Assembly (NCBI RefSeq): GCF_014643835.1
Contig: NZ_BMKD01000004.1
Location: 588,560 to 652,559, forward strand
DNA: 64,000 nucleotides
Reading direction: 5' to 3'
From: Mucilaginibacter rubeus
GTDB taxonomy: Bacteria > Bacteroidota > Bacteroidia > Sphingobacteriales > Sphingobacteriaceae
In this document: in pieces, positions 19,102-27,441 of the stretch
Position numbering within the stretch: the first letter of the stretch is position 1
Layout: the number at the start of each line of letters is the position of its first letter
Notes under the pieces: model-generated
The model's database searches: none
Told to the model about the DNA's origin: nothing
Seen by the model: only the letters and a program-made list of their open reading frames with translations
Translations under genes and position numbers: made by a program

Positions 19102-19380
19102 TTAAAACGGCTAAGCTACTTTGCCCCGGCGGCCAGAGGCCGCTTGATAATCGCCACTCGCCAGGATGCGAGCGGCGGCGAGGGGGTTAACAGGGTTAAC
19201 ACTTTTCGCAATTTGTCAATATAAAATATTGATAATAAGATATATAATAAAAACAGGGGTTACACTAACAATCCGCTAAAAGTACTTTGTTTGCGGTCGC
19301 TGTACCACTGTAGCCATTAACCGGGCGGCGATTGAAGAACTTACAATAGTATAAAAGACAAATCCGAAAGCTGGATCTCA
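19102..19380. other. Gene-free region with further small hairpins
   Basis: I found no gene. GC-rich hairpins occur near 19129-19175: GCGGCC with GGCCGC, and CTCGC with GCGAG. The rest is AT-rich unstructured sequence. Confidence 0.6.
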
Positions 19381-19460
19381 ACTTTCGGACTTCCGGACTG
19401 CGGACTTCCCGACTAAAAATACTTTCGGACTTCCGGACTGCGGACTTCCCGACTAAAAAA
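19381..19460. repeat. Two-copy 40-bp tandem repeat
   Basis: Copies at 19381-19420 and 19421-19460 differ by one base. Each is made of the reverse complement of the 18861-18981 words (CTTTCGGACTTCCGGACT). The second copy ends one base before the stop codon of the transglycosylase gene. Confidence 0.92.
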
Positions 19461-19461
19461 A

Positions 19462-20739
19462 TTAATTCTTTGAATACTGGCCGTCATCCTGCACGTTGGC
19501 AGCAACTTCCCCTGCCGATACCCTTAGCATGGCCCCTACAGGCGCCCGGTTAGTTTTAAGATGGTTCCAAACTTTAAGGTCTGAAACTTCACAACCAAAC
19601 ATATCAGCTATAGAAGCAAGTGTTTCGCCTCTCTTCACTTTATGATGGGTAGGGATTTTGCGTTCAGACTTAGCCGGTGTATATTGAACGGCGGCGTAAG
19701 CAGCAGGCCTGGCAACAGCAGGCTTCACCGGGGCATCAACACCATTTAACACATTATATAGTGCTGCATAATTATCTTTTGCTGTTTGGGGGATAATCAA
19801 TCTGCGTGGCGCCTTAGCGCTGCCATTAACCACCGCCATACGGTAGGATGGGTTAAGGATGGTGATCTCCCTTAAACTAACATCAAGCGCCTGGGCAACA
19901 TTACTTAACGGCACTACCCTTTTCACCATCACCGTATCGGTGCGGGTAGAGAAATTGCAGGCCTGTGCAACGATGTTATGTTTATTAAAATAATGCATCA
20001 CATAATTCATGGCGATGAAAGCCGGCACATAACCACGGGTTTCAACAGGCAGGTACTGGCGGATGCTCCAGAAATCGGTTACGCCACCTGCTTTTTCAAC
20101 GGCGCGTTCCACATTGCTTTTACCACAATTATAGGAGGCAATGGCCAGCAGCCAGTCGCCAAATTCCTGGTACGCGTCTTTCAGATAGGCAGCCGCGGCA
20201 TAGCTCGATTGGATAGGGTCACGGCGTTCATCAACATAGTTATCCATGTTTAAGCCATAAGTTTTTGCTGTGGTACCCATAAACTGCCAAAGACCTGTGG
20301 CCCCTACCCTTGATACTGCGTTTGGATCAAGCTTTGATTCAACAATCGACAGGAATTTTATTTCTTCGGGGATCCCCGCTTCGCGGAAAGCCTTTTCGTA
20401 AATGGGGAAGTAGTATTTGGTTAAGCCTGCAACCTGGCCCATTTCATCGCGGTTATGCATATACAGGTCGATATAAGCCTGTACATATTCATTATAATCC
20501 AACTGGATATCCTTGCGGATGGAATCTAACCGGCGCTTGTACAAACCGCCGTATGTGCTTACCGGCAACGACTGGTTAAGAACCGGTAAAATAGTGGTGT
20601 CGGCGTTTACAATATCGGGGTTGAATTTGGTTACCCGGTTTATTTGCTTAATTGACTTTGCCGAATTGGTTGTGTTTGTTTCGGCTTGTAAAACCTGGAG
20701 TGATAAGAGGCAAATGGTCAGCGTAAATAATCTCTTCAT
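19462..20739 (-). CDS. Lytic murein transglycosylase (MltD-like) with LysM domain
   Basis: This 425-residue exported enzyme cleaves the glycan strands of peptidoglycan. It has a signal peptide (residues 1-19), then an SLT domain with the catalytic glutamate Glu134 in SIVESKLDP and the conserved GATGLWQFM, AAAAYLKDAY and ASYNCG motifs. One LysM domain near the C-terminus (HHKVKRGETLASIADMFGC) binds glycan. MltD of Escherichia coli has two LysM units; one is common in this phylum. A short asparagine- and lysine-ended tail follows. The neighbour gatA is 67 nt upstream and unrelated in function. Confidence 0.92.
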   Translation of the reverse strand: MKRLFTLTICLLSLQVLQAETNTTNSAKSIKQINRVTKFNPDIVNADTTILPVLNQSLPVSTYGGLYKRRLDSIRKDIQLDYNEYVQAYIDLYMHNRDEMGQVAGLTKYYFPIYEKAFREAGIPEEIKFLSIVESKLDPNAVSRVGATGLWQFMGTTAKTYGLNMDNYVDERRDPIQSSYAAAAYLKDAYQEFGDWLLAIASYNCGKSNVERAVEKAGGVTDFWSIRQYLPVETRGYVPAFIAMNYVMHYFNKHNIVAQACNFSTRTDTVMVKRVVPLSNVAQALDVSLREITILNPSYRMAVVNGSAKAPRRLIIPQTAKDNYAALYNVLNGVDAPVKPAVARPAAYAAVQYTPAKSERKIPTHHKVKRGETLASIADMFGCEVSDLKVWNHLKTNRAPVGAMLRVSAGEVAANVQDDGQYSKN

Positions 20740-20806
20740 TTATTCAGGGATTTGATTAATTTATAATGCCCAAAGCATCAGCATTTTACTAAAATATCAT
20801 TTTTTA

Positions 20807-22231
20807 TTACAGATCGAGAAAATATTTGGCAAAATCTAACAGTTGCTGTTCGCCAAAGTGCTTTGTTAATAACTGTAAACCTAACGGCAAACCGTTGCTG
20901 TTATTGCCCGTAGGTATTGATATGGCCGGTACACCGGTTAATGAGGCTTGTACGGTAAAAATGTCAGAAAGATACATTACCACCGGATCTTTCTCTTCCT
21001 TACCTATGTTAAAGGCCGGTTCGGGTGCCGTAGGCACCAGTATAAAATCATACTCTTCCAGTATCTGGTTAGTTTTTTCCTGTATCAACCTGCGTACTTT
21101 TTGTGCTTTCGCGTAGTAAGCATCGTAATAACCCGCGCTCAAAACAAAAGTGCCCAGCATAATGCGGCGCTTTACCTCCTTACCAAAGCCTTCAGAACGG
21201 GAACGTTTATAAGTAGACTGTAAATCTGTAGCCAGCGGACTGCGATAGCCGTAATGCACACCATCGTACCTTGCCAGGTTTGATGACGCTTCGGCCATGG
21301 CCAGGATATAGTAGGTTGGTACCAAATAATCCAGCAGTTCAAAAGCTATTGGTGTTACAGTATGCCCCTCGGCACGCAGCTTATCAATATATTGTACAAG
21401 GTTGTCTTTTACTTCGGTATCAACGCCGGGGCTTGATATGGCTTCCTGCAGGTAAGCTATCTTCTTTTTTCCCGGCTTTTGAAGGTTAGTATATGATGCC
21501 GGAGGCGGAGTTTGTGATAATGTACTGTCATATTCATCCGGGCCTGCGAGCACTTCCAACAATAATGCAGCATCTTCTACCGATTTAGTGATAGGGCCAA
21601 CCTGGTCAAACGAGGAAGCATAGGCGATAATACCATGCCTTGAAATTGTTCCGTATGTTGGCTTTAAACCTACAACACCGCAAAATGAAGCCGGCTGCCT
21701 TACCGAACCACCCGTATCCGTACCTAAAGCGGCATGGCACATCCCTGCTTGTACGGCCACAGCCGAACCGCCCGACGAACCTCCTGCAACTTTAGTTTCA
21801 TCGGCATGGTTTTTTACCGGGCCAAAGTATGATGATTCGTTGGTGGCGCCCATGGCAAATTCATCGCAGTTACAGCGCCCAATGATCACCGCGTCTTCGG
21901 CCAGCAGGCGTTCAACCACGGTTGATGAAAAGATGGAAGTGAAACCGGTTAAGATTTTTGAGGAGGCACTAACCTGGTGCCCTTTATAGCAGATATTATC
22001 TTTAATGCCGACAACCATACCGGCTAATTTGCCGCCGGTGCCATTCTTTATTTTGTTGTCAACGTTTTTTGCAGCAATCAGCGCTTCATCGGCAAACACT
22101 TCATTAAAAGCGTTTAAATGAGCATTTTTTTCAATTTCAAGCAAATAGCCCTTTACAAGACCTTCAACAGTAATTTCTGCACGTTCCAACCCGCTCTTTA
22201 TTTCGGTTAAAGAGGAATAAATATTAGCCAT
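20807..22231 (-). CDS. gatA: Asp-tRNA(Asn)/Glu-tRNA(Gln) amidotransferase subunit A
   Basis: GatA is the amidase subunit that frees ammonia from glutamine for conversion of misacylated Glu-tRNA(Gln) or Asp-tRNA(Asn). The Ser-cisSer-Lys triad is visible: Lys77 (VVGIKDNI), Ser152 in GGSSGGS, and Ser176 in GTDTGGSVRQP, with the spacing of the well-studied bacterial enzymes. At 474 residues the length is normal. gatB and gatC are not in this window, so the complex is encoded at separate loci. Just downstream of the tatA pair on the same strand, with about 100 nt between. Confidence 0.95.
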   Translation of the reverse strand: MANIYSSLTEIKSGLERAEITVEGLVKGYLLEIEKNAHLNAFNEVFADEALIAAKNVDNKIKNGTGGKLAGMVVGIKDNICYKGHQVSASSKILTGFTSIFSSTVVERLLAEDAVIIGRCNCDEFAMGATNESSYFGPVKNHADETKVAGGSSGGSAVAVQAGMCHAALGTDTGGSVRQPASFCGVVGLKPTYGTISRHGIIAYASSFDQVGPITKSVEDAALLLEVLAGPDEYDSTLSQTPPPASYTNLQKPGKKKIAYLQEAISSPGVDTEVKDNLVQYIDKLRAEGHTVTPIAFELLDYLVPTYYILAMAEASSNLARYDGVHYGYRSPLATDLQSTYKRSRSEGFGKEVKRRIMLGTFVLSAGYYDAYYAKAQKVRRLIQEKTNQILEEYDFILVPTAPEPAFNIGKEEKDPVVMYLSDIFTVQASLTGVPAISIPTGNNSNGLPLGLQLLTKHFGEQQLLDFAKYFLDL

Positions 22232-22334
22232 GGGGCTAAAATAAAAAACTTATCCGTTGAAATAAGAAATAAATCAACAGATAAGTTCATATACTCGATA
22301 AAAATGGCATTAAAACCTAATCCCTGTTAGGGTA

Positions 22335-22508
22335 TTAAGCTTTTTTTTCTTCAGATGAAGAAGATGAGCCGTCGCTGTTTTGCGCGTCTTTAAATTCCTT
22401 AACGCCTTTCCCTAAGCCTCTCATTAATTCAGGTATTTTTTTACCGCCGAATAATAAAAGTATCGCAATGATGATCAGAATAATTTCTGGTGCGCCTAAT
22501 CCACCCAT
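22335..22508 (-). CDS. tatA: Twin-arginine translocase subunit TatA (57 aa)
   Basis: This short gene encodes a 57-residue TatA: N-terminus [14 protein letters not shown], one membrane helix (about residues 8-22), the hinge FGGKKIPEL, and an amphipathic helix [14 protein letters not shown], then a serine/glutamate/lysine tail. TatA multimers form the pore for folded proteins with twin-arginine signals. It sits 32 nt downstream of a second, longer TatA-family gene in the same orientation. No tatC is visible here. The hinge phenylalanine-glycine and the glycine-rich start are well conserved, so the call is firm despite the small size. Confidence 0.9.
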   Translation of the reverse strand: MGGLGAPEIILIIIAILLLFGGKKIPELMRGLGKGVKEFKDAQNSDGSSSSSEEKKA

Positions 22509-22540
22509 GATTTTAAGTTTTATGTATGATTAATATTATA

Positions 22541-22984
22541 TTATGATTTGTATTCTTCTTCTTTTTCGGTATCCAGATGGCTACCGGTAATGGTCTTATC
22601 TAAATTGATATGACTTTGGTGTTCCGGCTCAGCCGGGGTATTTACATGATAATCACTGATCGCGATTGTATTTGGAACAGTATTTTCAACAACCGGCTTT
22701 TCGTGCTCAGCTGCAGCTTCCGGAGCTTCTGAAGCTTTTTCATCTAAAAGCGGTTTTTCTTCTTCTACTTTAGGTGCAGGTTTCTTTTCCTCGTAATTAT
22801 TGATCTGGTTATTGATCTCACGTTTAACATCTTCAGAGGCATCTTTAAAGTCGCGGATCCCTTTACCCAGGCTCCGTGCCAGGCCGGGCAGTTTTTCGCC
22901 GCCAAATAGCATCAATGCTGCAAAAAGTATCAGTACCATCTCGCCCGTACCAATATTTAAAAATAACAAAACTGAACTTAACAT
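22541..22984 (-). CDS. TatA/TatB-family protein with long acidic tail
   Basis: This 147-residue protein has the same plan as TatA: a membrane helix (about residues 8-27), hinge LFGGEKLPGLARSLGKG, an amphipathic helix RDFKDASEDVKREINNQ, and then a ~90-residue tail rich in E, K and P. Bacteroidota often lack a separate classical TatB, and this longer paralogue could take that role; that is inference. It is upstream of the 57-residue tatA and downstream of the EnvC-like gene, all on one strand. Confidence 0.85.
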   Translation of the reverse strand: MLSSVLLFLNIGTGEMVLILFAALMLFGGEKLPGLARSLGKGIRDFKDASEDVKREINNQINNYEEKKPAPKVEEEKPLLDEKASEAPEAAAEHEKPVVENTVPNTIAISDYHVNTPAEPEHQSHINLDKTITGSHLDTEKEEEYKS

Positions 22985-23043
22985 AGCATTCTGTTTAAGG
23001 ATACAAATATATACAATTAAAATTTCTTATAGTTCATAACTAA

Positions 23044-24354
23044 TTAGTTAGGCGCCAGCCAGATCTTGGGGTTAACCGGTGTTGTTCCTTTATAAATTTC
23101 AAAGTGCGCCTCCGTTTCTCCTGTCGATGGATCAGTTGCCACCGTGCCGATAGCTTGTTTGGTGCTCACTTTTTGCCCACGCGCAACAGTTACCGACCGT
23201 AAATTACTGTAAGCTGTAAAATACTCCCCATGCAATATAATTACCAAATAGGTGCCGCTCACATCACCCACTTTTACAACCGTACCATCAAATACAGCCC
23301 TTACGGTGCTGCCCTGGTTAGTACGGATATCAACACCTGTACTTTCACTCCTGATACCTTCAGGCGTGGTATAGGTACCAAAACCCTGGGTAATTATCCC
23401 GTTGGATACCGGCCATGGCAAACCACCGCGATTACCCAAAAAGTCGTTCGACAGCTTAGCGGCCTCGGGTGTGGCATTCAATACACTTGATGTACTGCGC
23501 GCGGCAGCCGGCTTAGCCGGAGCCGGTGCAACAGGCGCGGGCTTATTTTCGGCCTTTGCTTTGGCTGCGGCCAGTCTTGCAGCTTCTTCAGCCCTGCGTC
23601 TTTCTTCTTCAGCAGCCCTGCGCCTGGCCTCTTCAATTTCCCTGCGGATAGCTTCGTTAATAGCGCGGTTTGTTTTTACTATCTTAGCCTGCAGATCTTT
23701 TTGCTGTTTCTTCAGGATCCCCTCATGCTGCGACAGATCGCTTACTACTTTAACCTGGTTATTACGTTCATTACCCAGTGTTTCTTTTTCTTTTTGCTGA
23801 TCCTTTAAAAGATCATTCTTTTCGTCCTTTGTCCGGTCAAGCTCATTAATTTTAACATGCAGCTCCTTCTGTGTACCTTGTATATAGGCGGCCTGCCGCT
23901 CACGGTAGGTACCAAACTGCTGTAAATATTTTAAACGCTTATAGGCCTGGTTAAAGTCTTTTGATGCAAAAAGGAACATCATTTTATTATATGCACTTTG
24001 ATTGCGATATGCAAACAGGATCATAGCCGCGTATTCCTTTTTAAGCTGATCTAATTGCGACTGTAAACTACGTACGTTATTACTACTCTCTGAGATCTGG
24101 TTATCCAAAAGCCTCACTTCAGAGTTGATATTTTCTATTTTTTCCTGTCTCAGGTTTATCTGTGCCTTGAGTATGCTTAGTTGCTTTAATGAAGCCTTTT
24201 TATTGTTTAAAGTTTCATTGTAATCTTCATTTAATTGTTCAAGCTCTTTATTCAGCTGTGCTTTACGACGTTTCAGTTCGTCACTGCTTTGCGCGTGTAC
24301 ATTAACTGCTGCCAGTACCAATAATAAAAAGAAAACTGCTTTTAAAAACTTCAT
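23044..24354 (-). CDS. EnvC-like murein hydrolase activator (degenerate LytM)
   Basis: This 436-residue periplasmic protein has a signal peptide, a long coiled coil (about residues 23-260, with an alanine/arginine/glutamate-rich segment EEARRRAAEEERRRAEEAAR), a proline/alanine linker and a C-terminal LytM/M23 domain (GLPWPVSNGIITQGFG to the end). Two zinc ligands typical of active M23 peptidases are missing: the first His is Ser in STGVDIRT, and HxH reads EAH in TEAHFEI. EnvC of Escherichia coli is also catalytically dead and activates amidases for daughter-cell separation, so an activator role is likely. It follows the DUF4292 and TPR genes in one run. Confidence 0.85.
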   Translation of the reverse strand: MKFLKAVFFLLLVLAAVNVHAQSSDELKRRKAQLNKELEQLNEDYNETLNNKKASLKQLSILKAQINLRQEKIENINSEVRLLDNQISESSNNVRSLQSQLDQLKKEYAAMILFAYRNQSAYNKMMFLFASKDFNQAYKRLKYLQQFGTYRERQAAYIQGTQKELHVKINELDRTKDEKNDLLKDQQKEKETLGNERNNQVKVVSDLSQHEGILKKQQKDLQAKIVKTNRAINEAIRREIEEARRRAAEEERRRAEEAARLAAAKAKAENKPAPVAPAPAKPAAARSTSSVLNATPEAAKLSNDFLGNRGGLPWPVSNGIITQGFGTYTTPEGIRSESTGVDIRTNQGSTVRAVFDGTVVKVGDVSGTYLVIILHGEYFTAYSNLRSVTVARGQKVSTKQAIGTVATDPSTGETEAHFEIYKGTTPVNPKIWLAPN

Positions 24355-24370
24355 TAAATAAACATATTAA

Positions 24371-25156
24371 TTATTTGCCAGGCTCGTACCCGTCAGGAAT
24401 GCTGAACGGATAGTTTTGCTGTACTTCAAAATCGGCCTTAGTATAATGCAAATTAACTTGTATTTTTTTATCTTTTACTACTGATGCGATATCTATTTGT
24501 GCCGGCAATACCCGGTTTGTTGCTTCGATAAAGGTATTATTGGTAACCTGTAACGATTGCGCCTGGCGCTGGTTATCTAAATTGGTTTGCGTAACCTTAT
24601 TATCCGGACCCAGTATCAGCTTGTAAACCAGATCATTCAGGGTGCCGCTCAAAGTTGTATTGCCATCGGTATGATCAATAGTGGCCTGCTCATTAACCAG
24701 CTCGGGCACGGCGTTGCCAATCAGCAACGACTCGAGTGTTTTATAATTAACCTCTTTGCTGGCGTAAGTATATATATAGCTAAACGGCTTTTTAATGTAA
24801 ACGCTTTGCAAGCGGTTAATGATCATAATGCTGTCGGGCGTTATAACGGCGCGGGCAGCTTCAATGCCTAATACTGCTGTGATGGAAACCCAGATCCTTT
24901 TATCTTTTGCTATCCTGATATTCAGGGTAACATCATTGCTGTTATTATTGATGCTAAGCTTGGTTTTTGCCTTGCCCGCAAATGTTGTAAAATTTACCTG
25001 GTTTGCCCTTATGGCTGCCAGTTTGCCGGCAATATCACTCGTCCTTGCGGTCGAATCTGCCTTACGGGTAACCAAAACTTGTTTACGCGCTTTACAGCTT
25101 ACCATTACCAGCAGGCAGCAAGCTATAAGTAAACTATTCGCTATATTTTTTTTCAT
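24371..25156 (-). CDS. DUF4292 lipoprotein
   Basis: This 261-residue lipoprotein has lipobox VMVSC (lipidation at Cys21) and a beta-rich body (FTTFAGKAKTKLSIN, KRIWVSITAVLGIEAARAVI, LPAQIDIAS). The family is confined mostly to Bacteroidota and resembles the LolA/LolB fold, so a role in lipoprotein or lipid handling is possible but unproven. Its start codon overlaps the end of the TPR gene by 23 nt, a sign of coupled translation, and the EnvC-like gene starts 16 nt after its stop. Confidence 0.85.
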   Translation of the reverse strand: MKKNIANSLLIACCLLVMVSCKARKQVLVTRKADSTARTSDIAGKLAAIRANQVNFTTFAGKAKTKLSINNNSNDVTLNIRIAKDKRIWVSITAVLGIEAARAVITPDSIMIINRLQSVYIKKPFSYIYTYASKEVNYKTLESLLIGNAVPELVNEQATIDHTDGNTTLSGTLNDLVYKLILGPDNKVTQTNLDNQRQAQSLQVTNNTFIEATNRVLPAQIDIASVVKDKKIQVNLHYTKADFEVQQNYPFSIPDGYEPGK

Positions 25157-26933
25157 TTATCTTACGATCTAAAACTGGTGACTGCTCACCAAAGCCTTTC
25201 GCCTTTTTCCAGTTAGTTACGGCAGCATCGGTATTCCCAAGGAAAAACAATATATCGCCATAATGTTCATACTTAACCCCGCTGTTGTCTTTATCATGCG
25301 TCAGGGCTTTCTCCATCCATTCTTTGGCCTGGGCATATTTTTTTTGTTTAAACAGGATCCAGGCATAAGTATCTTCAAACGATGCTGTATTAGGCTGCAG
25401 CTCATTGGAATGTGCCGACATTGCTGCCGCCTTTTCCAATTGCTCATTCCTTAACGATAAATAATACGCATAATTGTTTAAAGTGAATGCATTATCCGGA
25501 TTGTAGGTTAAAGCTTTCTCATAACTCTCGTCAGAACTTTTAATATTCTTCAACTCATGATAGCAATCGCCCAATAATGAAAAACTTAACGAAAGTAGCT
25601 CCTTATCCTGAAGTTCTAATGAAGTGGCGTTTTTAAGATAACCAACCGCCTTATTGTTATCCTTTTTTTGTGCCCAGGCAACACCGACAAGATAATTCAT
25701 CCAGGCCTGGTTCGGGAATAATGACAATGCGTTTTCACCATCTTTAATAGCGGCATCAAGGTCATTGTCGCCTAAATCCAGGCGCACCAGCTGTTCCTGA
25801 ACATTGTACACCTGGTTATTAAGCTGGGCCGATTTTTTAAGTACCGGCTTTGCCTCTTTATATTTGGTATTCTGGATCAGCATATCGCCGTAAATAGCAT
25901 AAGCCCTGGCATCGTTAGGATGGGCAACGGTCAGGATCCGACTTAATTCAAGCGCGCTGGCTTTTGCATTAGCCTCCGGAAACTTAGGAAAGTATCCGGA
26001 TATAATATTAATTTTTTGATCGATGCCGATATCCGGAATGGCAAATCCCTGGGTAAGCTCATTAAAGCTGGCTTCGTTGTTCTTTTTATCGCGATAGATA
26101 TCGGCCAGCGCAAAGTGCACCAAACCATTTCGCGGATCAAGCTTTTCAGCTTGCTGCAATACTTTAAGCGCCTTATCGGCAAACCCGTTCGAATTATAAA
26201 CTTCGCCAAGGGCCAGGTAATAACGGATCTCCCCGGGATTAGCGGCTATCTCTTTTTCCAGTTCGGAAGTGGCCTGGTCAATTTTGCCCTGCTTTAAATA
26301 GATCTTTTGACGATTGGCTAAAAGATCATCACTCGGACCATTCAGTTTTTCAATCTCGTCATACACCTTAAGGGCATCATCGTACCTTTTCAGGATGGTG
26401 AAAGCATTGGCCTTGTCAAAATAATACGCTGATTTATCCGGGTTAAGCCTGATCAACTGGTTAAAAACATTTTCAAGCTTATCAATGGTATTGGTTTTTT
26501 CATAGCTATCGGCCAGTGCCGCCCAATACCATTCGTTATCCTTATTTATTGCTACAGCCTGCTCCAGGAGGGGTTCAGAAGCTGCAAAATCATTTTGCTG
26601 CCTTTTAAGGTTGGCCAGCTCATATAAGGAAGCATCATTTGCAGGGTCGGCCTGTAAAACGCGCTCAAACATTTCGGTAGCAAGTTTATAGTTCTCCACC
26701 GTTTTTTCGCGCAGGGCCGAAAAGAAAAGCTGCTTAACCATAGCGCTGTCCTGGTAGCTCATCACCTTACCTGCCGATGTCAGTGTTTTATTATCGCCGT
26801 TCTTTTTATGCTGAGCCTGAGAATTTAGCGGCAAGATGGCAAGAGGCAAGAATAAAGAAGCAAGAAAAGGTGCAGAAAACAGGTGTGTTTTCCGTATACT
26901 TTCTAATTTAATATTGCTTTTACCAATCTTCAT
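25134..26933 (-). CDS. Exported tetratricopeptide-repeat protein
   Basis: This 599-residue protein has an N-terminal signal peptide and about a dozen TPR-like helix pairs (PANDASLYELANLKRQQND, NGLVHFALADIYRDKKN, NPDNAFTLNNYAYYLSLRN), so it is a protein-protein scaffold in the periplasm or at the outer membrane. It forms an envelope run with the flippase and dut genes upstream and DUF4292 and EnvC-like genes downstream, an order often seen in the phylum. The signal peptide hydrophobic core (residues about 22-36) is encoded by a heptad-like repeat tract (26828-26870) related to the repeat just upstream of the gene. Confidence 0.88.
   Translation of the reverse strand: MKIGKSNIKLESIRKTHLFSAPFLASLFLPLAILPLNSQAQHKKNGDNKTLTSAGKVMSYQDSAMVKQLFFSALREKTVENYKLATEMFERVLQADPANDASLYELANLKRQQNDFAASEPLLEQAVAINKDNEWYWAALADSYEKTNTIDKLENVFNQLIRLNPDKSAYYFDKANAFTILKRYDDALKVYDEIEKLNGPSDDLLANRQKIYLKQGKIDQATSELEKEIAANPGEIRYYLALGEVYNSNGFADKALKVLQQAEKLDPRNGLVHFALADIYRDKKNNEASFNELTQGFAIPDIGIDQKINIISGYFPKFPEANAKASALELSRILTVAHPNDARAYAIYGDMLIQNTKYKEAKPVLKKSAQLNNQVYNVQEQLVRLDLGDNDLDAAIKDGENALSLFPNQAWMNYLVGVAWAQKKDNNKAVGYLKNATSLELQDKELLSLSFSLLGDCYHELKNIKSSDESYEKALTYNPDNAFTLNNYAYYLSLRNEQLEKAAAMSAHSNELQPNTASFEDTYAWILFKQKKYAQAKEWMEKALTHDKDNSGVKYEHYGDILFFLGNTDAAVTNWKKAKGFGEQSPVLDRKINEKKYSE
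26828..26870. repeat. Heptad-type repeat inside the TPR signal-peptide coding region
   Basis: Read on the minus strand, this is a run of five near-identical ~7-nt units such as TTCTTGC and CTCTTGC, in frame within the signal peptide. It shares words with, and is inverted relative to, the intergenic tract at 26935-27009. Low-complexity leucine coding could explain part of it, hence moderate confidence. Confidence 0.45.
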
Positions 26934-26934
26934 T

Positions 26935-27009
26935 CGTCTTGTTTCCTGACTCTAATGGTCTTGACTATATTTCTTTCTTGCTTCCTGACTCTTATAGTCC
27001 TGACTCTAA
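26935..27009. repeat. Heptad-type degenerate repeat filling the dut-TPR gap
   Basis: The whole gap between the dut stop (27010) and the TPR start (26933) is filled by variants of TTCCTGACTCTTA and CTTGACT. The same words form the arms at 2391-2421 and 2881-2910. Confidence 0.75.
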
Positions 27010-27441
27010 TTACTTCCCTGTATGCCCGTAGCCGCCTTCGCCCCTTTGGGTTTCGTTCAGTACTTCTACCTGCTCCCAGTTAACACGCTCGTGTTTGGCA
27101 ACTACCATCTGGGCTATCCTGTCGCCGGTATTGACCTCAAAATCCTCTGTCGAGAAATTGATCAGCAACACCTTGATCTCACCGCGATAATCGGCATCAA
27201 TGGTTCCCGGCGAATTAACAATACCAATACCATGCTTAAATGCCAGGCCGCTTCTTGGGCGGATTTGCGCTTCGAAACCCTCGGGCAATTCAATATATAA
27301 ACCTGTTGGAATGAGTTTACGTTCCATTGGTTTAAGCACTACCGTTGTTTCTACATCGGCACGCAGGTCCATGCCTGCCGCATGAGCAGTTTCATAAGCC
27401 GGTAAACTATTTTTTGATTTGTTAATTATGCGGATGATCAT
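27010..27441 (-). CDS. dut: dUTP diphosphatase
   Basis: Dut hydrolyses dUTP to dUMP and pyrophosphate, keeping uracil out of DNA. All five family motifs are visible: [43 protein letters not shown] and the C-terminal arm [10 protein letters not shown] (a serine/histidine variation of the usual RGxGGFGSTG). The 143-residue length is typical of the trimeric enzyme. Its ATG overlaps the flippase stop in an ATGA, so the two are translationally coupled. Confidence 0.96.
   Translation of the reverse strand: MIIRIINKSKNSLPAYETAHAAGMDLRADVETTVVLKPMERKLIPTGLYIELPEGFEAQIRPRSGLAFKHGIGIVNSPGTIDADYRGEIKVLLINFSTEDFEVNTGDRIAQMVVAKHERVNWEQVEVLNETQRGEGGYGHTGK

Noticed and set aside
18886-19461. Possible CRISPR array because of repeated short words and palindromes
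   Set aside because: Units are 8-40 nt without regular unique spacers, and no cas genes are in the window.
22305-22336. Hairpin between gatA and tatA (CCC...GGG) as a terminator
   Set aside because: The stem is only about 3-5 bp and has no convincing T run in the needed place.
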